Made by a program: the position numbers and the translations under genes. From assembly GCA_050739575.1 (NCBI GenBank), contig JBOIBN010000071.1, positions 1 through 10,118 of the forward strand: a stretch of 10,118 bases of DNA, read 5' to 3'. Shown here in pieces: positions 6,419 to 10,118 of the stretch (positions within the stretch are counted from its first letter, which is position 1; every line of letters begins with the position of its first letter). The stretch is from JBOIBN01 sp050739575. Lineage in GTDB: Bacteria; Pseudomonadota; Gammaproteobacteria; JAKDMP01. The notes below the pieces were generated by a model that was not told the origin of the DNA, made no database searches, and worked only from the letters and a program-made list of their open reading frames with translations.

Positions 6419-6508
6419 AAGGCTCAACCCCATAAGGTTTATGGCTACACTGGATTCGCCTGAAAATCCATCAGCAACCTATTAAAAACCGCCTTAAGGA
6501 GATTCGTG

Positions 6509-6943
6509 ATGAGTAGTGGAAACAAGTACAATGGCAGTTGCTTTTGCGGCGCGGTTCAGTTTACGGTCAGCGGCGAGCCGGCTGCGATGGGCTACTGCCA
6601 TTGCGAGTCCTGTCGGCACTGGTCGGCCGGTCCAGTGAATGCATTCAGCTTGTGGAATCCGGATGCCGTTCACATCACCAGGGGCGCCGACAATATCGGC
6701 TCTTACAGCAAGGCACCGAGCAGCTATCGCAAATGGTGCAAAACCTGCGGCGGCCATGTCTTCAGCGAACATCCGGGCATGGGCCTGACCGATGTGTACG
6801 CGGCGGTTATTCCGGACTTCCCGCACCGACCCGGCGTGCATGTGAATTATCAGGAAACGGTGCTCCATGTTAAGGATGGCCTGCCGAAGCTGAAAGACTT
6901 TCCCAAGGAAATGGGCGGCTCGGGCGAAACCCTCCCGGAATAA
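6509..6943 (+). CDS. GFA family (CENP-V/GFA-fold) zinc-binding protein
   Basis: This 144-residue protein is a second GFA-type enzyme. The opening NGSCFCGAVQFTVSGEP (C11, C13) is the textbook family start. YCHCESC follows (C30, C32, C35), then WCKTCGGHVF (C77, C80). Together these fill two zinc sites. The C-terminal third (HVNYQETVLHVKDGLPKLKDFP) matches the longer, more common GFA form than the copy at 168-563, so the two are distant homologues and not a recent duplication. AAGGAG (6496-6501) sits seven bases before the ATG at 6509; a GTG at 6506 would be only four bases away. Activity on formaldehyde-glutathione adducts is possible but unproven for such proteins. Confidence 0.92.
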   Translation: MSSGNKYNGSCFCGAVQFTVSGEPAAMGYCHCESCRHWSAGPVNAFSLWNPDAVHITRGADNIGSYSKAPSSYRKWCKTCGGHVFSEHPGMGLTDVYAAVIPDFPHRPGVHVNYQETVLHVKDGLPKLKDFPKEMGGSGETLPE

Positions 6944-6948
6944 ACACC

Positions 6949-6969
6949 CCTCGCCTGCTGGCGAGGTTT
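6949..6969 (+). terminator. terminator-like hairpin after the GFA gene
   Basis: CCTCGCC (6949-6955), loop TGCT, GGCGAGG (6960-6966) form a perfect 7-bp GC-rich stem followed by TTT. The stem starts five bases after the GFA stop. The T run is short, so termination may be partial. A second perfect palindrome, GTCGGCTGCAGCCGAC (6976-6991), followed by GTTTC, lies directly downstream and could act with it. Confidence 0.5.
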
Positions 6970-7004
6970 CGACCGGTCGGCTGCAGCCGACGTTTCAACT
7001 TCAC

Positions 7005-7138
7005 GCTCCCTCTCCCTTGATGGGAGAGGGATGGGGTGAGGGTGACAACTCCGATTCTCAGCCGCTTCGCGGCTGCTCCCCTCATCCTGACCTTCTACCG
7101 CGCCTCACCCCGGCCCTCTCCACCAAGTGGAGAGGGAG
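7005..7138. repeat. inverted pair of CCCTCTCC hairpin repeats (REP/MITE-like)
   Basis: The left unit has CCCTCTCCC (7008-7016), loop TTGAT, GGGAGAGGG (7022-7030), then ATGGGGTGAGG. The right unit is its inverse: CCTCACCCCGG (7103-7113), then CCCTCTCCAC (7114-7123), loop CAA, GTGGAGAGGG (7127-7136). About 60 bases separate the two, including a CAGCCGC-TTC-GCGGCTG hairpin (7059-7075). CTCACCCCGGCCCTCTCC-type hairpins are, to my knowledge, scattered in many proteobacterial genomes as intergenic repeats. The pair may act in mRNA end formation or stability, or be a small non-autonomous mobile unit. Confidence 0.75.
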
Positions 7139-7282
7139 AAGACGGGAGAAGGAATAGAACAAAATCGGCCTACAGATCGCGGCCAAAAAGGCTGGGACTT
7201 TCCGTTCGCCGCCGTGCGAAAGCGGTGCGAGACGCATACACTACGGGTTGCTTGCCCGCCTCCCGCGGGCGGGGGGATCGCC

Positions 7283-9010
7283 ATGCAACGCCGCTATCCA
7301 ATACTCGTCCTGCTGAGTCTGCTAGCCGTCGGGCTGGCGGTGACGATTACGGTATTTATGAGCCCGACCGGCCTGCCGTTCGCCTGGGAGATGGTGGATA
7401 CGCACACCGTGAGCGTGATCCCCGTCAAGGGCGTCGCCTTCCCCGCGGGCCTCGTCGCCGGGGATATCGTGAAGCTGCCGGAGCAGAGCCCGGCGGTCCG
7501 CAACGCCTTCGTGGCGAGCTATCAGGACGACAACGTCCGCGCCGGCTTGCCGATGACACTTGTCGTGGAGCGCGAGGGTACGCGCGTCACGGTGCCCTTC
7601 ATAATCGACCGTCTGAATCACGTCCCGCAGTTCTGGGTGTCCGCGCTGCTCTCGACCATTTTCGCGTGGCTGGTCGCGCTGACGGTGCTCATCACGCTCT
7701 GGCGCGGGCGCGACTGGGGCGCCTGGGGCATCAGCCTGTGGGGCATCGCATTCCTGGCCGGTCTTACGTTCGCGGACATACCCGTGACCGGCTGGGGGCC
7801 GCTCGCGACGATAATGGACTCGGCGTTCATGTACATGGTCGCGCGCATCGGCTTCTACGTGATGGCCGAAACCATCGCCGGGCCCGCGCTTAAGCCGCGC
7901 GGACGCTGGACGCTGCGCCTGCTGTTCGCGCTGTTCCTGCTGGCGGGCCTCGCCTACGAGATGGCCTATCCGCCGCTGCTCGTATTCGCGGGGCGGCTCG
8001 TATCGCAGCACATCGCCACCCTGTGGGCGCTGCCCTACCTGCTGGCAACGATCATGCTGCTGGTCGGCTACCGCCGGGCGGATGCGGCGCGCCGACAACG
8101 CCTGCGCTGGATGTTCTGGAGCGCGTTGATACTTACCGTCGGCATCGAGTTCAGCAACGTGCCGCTCATCGGCACCATTAATTCGCAACTCGTGAACCTG
8201 GGTGCGTTCGTCATCGCCATCGCCGGCCTGCTGTATGCAGTGCTGCGCCACCGCGTCGTGGACATGGCCTTCGTCGTCAACCGCGCACTCGTTTACAGCG
8301 GAACCTTGAGCGTGGTGATCGGCATCTTCATCCTGCTCGAAAGCTTCGTCGAGAAGATCGCCCTGCCCCACAACGCCAACCTGATCCTGGAACTCGGCGT
8401 ACCGCTCATGGTCGGCTTCTCGCTGGACAGCGTGCGCAAACGTCTGGAGAACATCAGCGAACGATTGTTCTTCCGGCGCAAGTTCAAGGCGGAAGCAGCG
8501 CTCCGTGCATTCTCCAATCACTGCGCCTACATCGTGCATCCCGACAAGCTGCTCGAACAAACGCTACGGGAACTTCACAACCACAGCAATGCGCCGGCCG
8601 TCGCCCTCTACTGGCACGACGTCGGCGGCTACCGCCGCCTGGGCGAAAGCGGCGAGCACCGTTATCCGGAAAAAGTGGACATGGACGACCGCGCCATCGT
8701 CGCCCTGCGCGCCGATCGCAACGACATCGATCTGGAAGATCTAGGCAGCGCGCTCGGCACCGACGGACTGCTGATCCCGATGATCGTTCGCGGCGAGCTG
8801 CTCGGCGCGGTCGTGCTCGGCAACCGCCCCGGCGAACATTACCCGCCCGACGAACGCGAACTGCTCCGTCACGTCATACATGAAATCGGCGCCGCGATGG
8901 ATGCACTGCGCGCCCGCGAAAACGCGCGCCTCGTCAACGCCCTCGCCGCCGGCGCCCTCACGCCCGACGCAGCCATGATGCAAGCCCGCGCCCTCGCCGA
9001 ACCGGCCTGA
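7283..9010 (+). CDS. polytopic membrane sensor with PDZ-like and GAF domains, lacking a kinase domain
   Basis: This 575-residue inner-membrane protein resembles the N-terminal half of a sensor histidine kinase. TM1 spans about 6-27. Residues 28-115 form an extracytoplasmic PDZ-like domain (VKGVAFPAGLVAGDIVKL at 48-65 is the PDZ carboxylate-loop pattern). Then come about eight or nine membrane segments between 117 and 378. LRHRVVDMAFVVNRALVYSG (321-340) and RKRLENISERLFFRRKF (385-401) are the linker stretches seen in many 7TM-type kinases and SpoIIE phosphatases. Residues about 405-545 are a GAF-like domain. The protein then ends after a short Ala-rich helix with no DHp, HATPase, cyclase or phosphatase domain. 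The ATG at 7283 begins a proper signal-anchor and follows a G-rich run (7271-7276); the longer upstream frame is rejected. GC is high, as in the MFS gene. It may modulate a separate kinase, or be a truncated relic. Confidence 0.82.
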   Translation: MQRRYPILVLLSLLAVGLAVTITVFMSPTGLPFAWEMVDTHTVSVIPVKGVAFPAGLVAGDIVKLPEQSPAVRNAFVASYQDDNVRAGLPMTLVVEREGTRVTVPFIIDRLNHVPQFWVSALLSTIFAWLVALTVLITLWRGRDWGAWGISLWGIAFLAGLTFADIPVTGWGPLATIMDSAFMYMVARIGFYVMAETIAGPALKPRGRWTLRLLFALFLLAGLAYEMAYPPLLVFAGRLVSQHIATLWALPYLLATIMLLVGYRRADAARRQRLRWMFWSALILTVGIEFSNVPLIGTINSQLVNLGAFVIAIAGLLYAVLRHRVVDMAFVVNRALVYSGTLSVVIGIFILLESFVEKIALPHNANLILELGVPLMVGFSLDSVRKRLENISERLFFRRKFKAEAALRAFSNHCAYIVHPDKLLEQTLRELHNHSNAPAVALYWHDVGGYRRLGESGEHRYPEKVDMDDRAIVALRADRNDIDLEDLGSALGTDGLLIPMIVRGELLGAVVLGNRPGEHYPPDERELLRHVIHEIGAAMDALRARENARLVNALAAGALTPDAAMMQARALAEPA

Positions 9011-9197
9011 TGCCGATCTGCAATGACGTTAAGTTGCTGCTATAGTTCGCTTACCGCGGCCCGAGGGGGTTCGATGCCGCCTTCAAGCTATTGCTCGCCA
9101 CGAAGCCTATGCACACCACTTTCAAGAGCCGCTCAGGATTATGTGTCAAAAACACCAGATTAAACGTCACTTCGACGTCTAGTTAGCGTTAGGAGAT

Positions 9198-10046
9198 ATG
9201 AACAAACTTCCAGAGTCAATTGTCGATTGCACGTGCTTTCTAGGGCTAAGAAATTCGAGCGGTTGCATCGTTCCGAAGGGAACAGCTTTTTACGTAGCGG
9301 TTCCGTTCAGATCTACGCCCCATTTAGGGCGTGGCTATTTGGTGACAGCGAAGCATAATATTGAGCAGAGTTTCCCCCAGCAGTTGTACGTCTCGGTCAA
9401 TCCCGCGTTTGAAGACCAGAGCGAAGAGCCGGTCTGGATACCTCTGCCCACTAACCTAGTATGGCACGACAATATCAACGACCAGAAGGCCGACGTTGTA
9501 GTCGCGGATTGGAGGCCGGAACGCGGCGAAGCGCAGTATCATGGAATCTTGCTGACCCAGTTCCTGGAGTTCTTGCCGGTATCAAAGGAGATAGTTGGTG
9601 CCGGCAGTGACACGAAGACCGTTGGCCTATTTCCGTTCTTCTCCAGCAGAACGCGACACAGGCCTGTAGTTAAGAGTGGTGCAATTGCGTTGTATCCGCC
9701 GGACGTCGTCAGGGGGGCTAAATTTGAGATGGAAGCCTTATTGGTTGAGTCTCGTTCGATTGGGGGCTTAAGCGGGTCTCCGGTGTTCGCCGCAGACATA
9801 CGCTTCGGTAAGATTTGGTACCCATTCATCGGACTGACGCACGGTCATTGGGACTTCAAGAGCGCTGATGAGGCGGAGCCCGCTGCCAATAGCGGCATGT
9901 CCATAGTTTCGCCTGGTCAAAAGGTAATCGACATACTCTTCCACGAGGATGTTGTTTCGGGGAGAAAGGAATTTGATTGCCTATCGCTCGAGGAACTCGC
10001 ATCAGGCTGCGATAGTTCCTACGGTTTAGTGGACACCCTGAACTAA
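9198..10046 (+). CDS. trypsin-fold serine protease, probably cytoplasmic
   Basis: This 282-residue protein carries a chymotrypsin-like catalytic triad: H53 in VTAKHNIE, D99 in KADVVVADW, and S192 in GGLSGSPVF, equivalent to GDSGGP. GLTHGHWD (212-219) after the Ser is the following core strand. There is no signal peptide or membrane segment, so unlike HtrA-type proteases it should act in the cytoplasm, and there is no PDZ domain. The target is unknown; single-domain proteases of this type often sit in accessory regions. AGGAG (9191-9195) is unusually close to the ATG (two bases). Base composition is clearly more AT-rich than the sensor gene before it, suggesting separate acquisition. An apparent transposase gene starts 19 bases after its stop. 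Confidence 0.85.
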   Translation: MNKLPESIVDCTCFLGLRNSSGCIVPKGTAFYVAVPFRSTPHLGRGYLVTAKHNIEQSFPQQLYVSVNPAFEDQSEEPVWIPLPTNLVWHDNINDQKADVVVADWRPERGEAQYHGILLTQFLEFLPVSKEIVGAGSDTKTVGLFPFFSSRTRHRPVVKSGAIALYPPDVVRGAKFEMEALLVESRSIGGLSGSPVFAADIRFGKIWYPFIGLTHGHWDFKSADEAEPAANSGMSIVSPGQKVIDILFHEDVVSGRKEFDCLSLEELASGCDSSYGLVDTLN

Positions 10047-10065
10047 CTTTTGTCAGGAGTACACC

Positions 10066-10118
10066 ATGCCCCAACCAGGCCCTCGAACCATTACGCGATA
10101 CAGCCAGCAGTTCATGAT
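10066..10118 (+). CDS. N-terminus of a probable IS3-type OrfA transposase subunit (partial)
   Basis: AGGAG at 10055-10059 lies six bases before an ATG that opens 17 codons, MPQPGPRTITRYSQQFM, running off the window. The RYSxxF stretch after a short basic leader matches the start of IS3-family OrfA proteins (helix-turn-helix, typically ..YSxEFKxxAV..). With so little sequence the family call rests on memory of that pattern. OrfA would bind the element ends and be joined to OrfB by frameshifting. Confidence 0.5.
   Translation, partial: MPQPGPRTITRYSQQFM

Larger units (their letters stand above)
6944..7282. other. gene-free region with hairpins and an inverted repeat pair
   Basis: This 339-base gap between the second GFA gene and the membrane sensor gene holds two hairpins just after the GFA stop, then a paired hairpin repeat, then about 140 bases leading to the sensor start. 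A frame is open upstream of 7283, but it has no good start signal and its residues (polar, Arg-rich) look noncoding. I saw no clear -35/-10 promoter pair. Confidence 0.6.

Noticed and set aside
6422..6444. attC-like box GCTCAAC and hairpin CCATAA-GGT-TTATGG after the second VOC gene
   Set aside because: No GTTRRRY partner box lies downstream, and the hairpin is short without a T run.
7127..7282. 52-residue N-terminal extension of the sensor protein
   Set aside because: It starts inside the right hairpin repeat, is polar and Arg-rich, and precedes a proper signal-anchor starting at 7283.
7322..8560. Long 412-codon minus-strand frame across the sensor gene
   Set aside because: It is antisense to a clear membrane protein; its His/Asp/Gln/Arg-rich composition is typical of a GC-rich shadow frame.
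9074..9163. 29-codon ORF with GAGGGGG upstream in the gap before the protease gene
   Set aside because: The ribosome binding site is fair, but the product is Ser/Pro-rich and low in information, with no recognisable features.
9046..9195. attC ending in GCGTTAGGAG just before the protease gene
   Set aside because: The right box is close to consensus, but no complementary left arm was found within 140 bases; the GACGT/ACGTC hairpin there is only five base pairs.

Overview
The window reads as chromosomal DNA from a proteobacterium, most likely gamma- or betaproteobacterial. This rests on moderate to high GC, Shine-Dalgarno-led genes, a paired CCCTCTCC-type intergenic hairpin repeat of a kind common in those groups, and general protein resemblance. 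It cannot be placed more precisely from sequence alone. Every confident gene is on the plus strand. Most are short (70-290 codons), functionally unrelated, and carry their own ribosome binding site with no clear promoter. That is the texture of a gene-cassette-derived or horizontally assembled accessory region.

Layout. 1-1038: a GFA-family zinc protein, then a clear integron attC recombination site (588-647), then a small cupin gene. The sequence GTTAACGC at the attC end recurs just before the next gene. 1058-2040: a SAM-dependent methyltransferase, then a gap with two copies of a GGAGATAGGTwACA motif that looks like an insertion-sequence end. 2038-3281: a HAD phosphatase, a conserved small protein resembling DUF3052, and a second, weaker attC-like inverted repeat ending in a consensus GTTGGGC. 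3316-5286: a VOC (glyoxalase-like) protein and a GC-rich 12-helix MFS transporter. 5348-5941: a DUF433/DUF5615 toxin-antitoxin pair with overlapping genes and a palindrome upstream. 6002-6943: a second VOC protein and a second GFA protein. 6944-7282: a gene-free stretch holding two terminator-like hairpins and an inverted pair of repeats. 7283-9010: a GC-rich integral membrane sensor with a PDZ-like outer domain and a C-terminal GAF domain but no kinase. 9198-10046: an AT-richer gene for a cytoplasmic trypsin-fold protease, followed at the window edge by what looks like the start of an IS3-type OrfA.

The genes do not form one pathway. Two GFA and two VOC proteins give a loose theme of small electrophile, aldehyde or drug handling, but their substrates cannot be read from sequence. 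The best-supported larger interpretation is a remnant cassette array without a visible integrase, interrupted by two longer GC-rich blocks (the MFS gene and the membrane sensor gene). The most notable single items are the attC site, the kinase-less sensor and the orphan trypsin-like protease next to a mobile-element gene.
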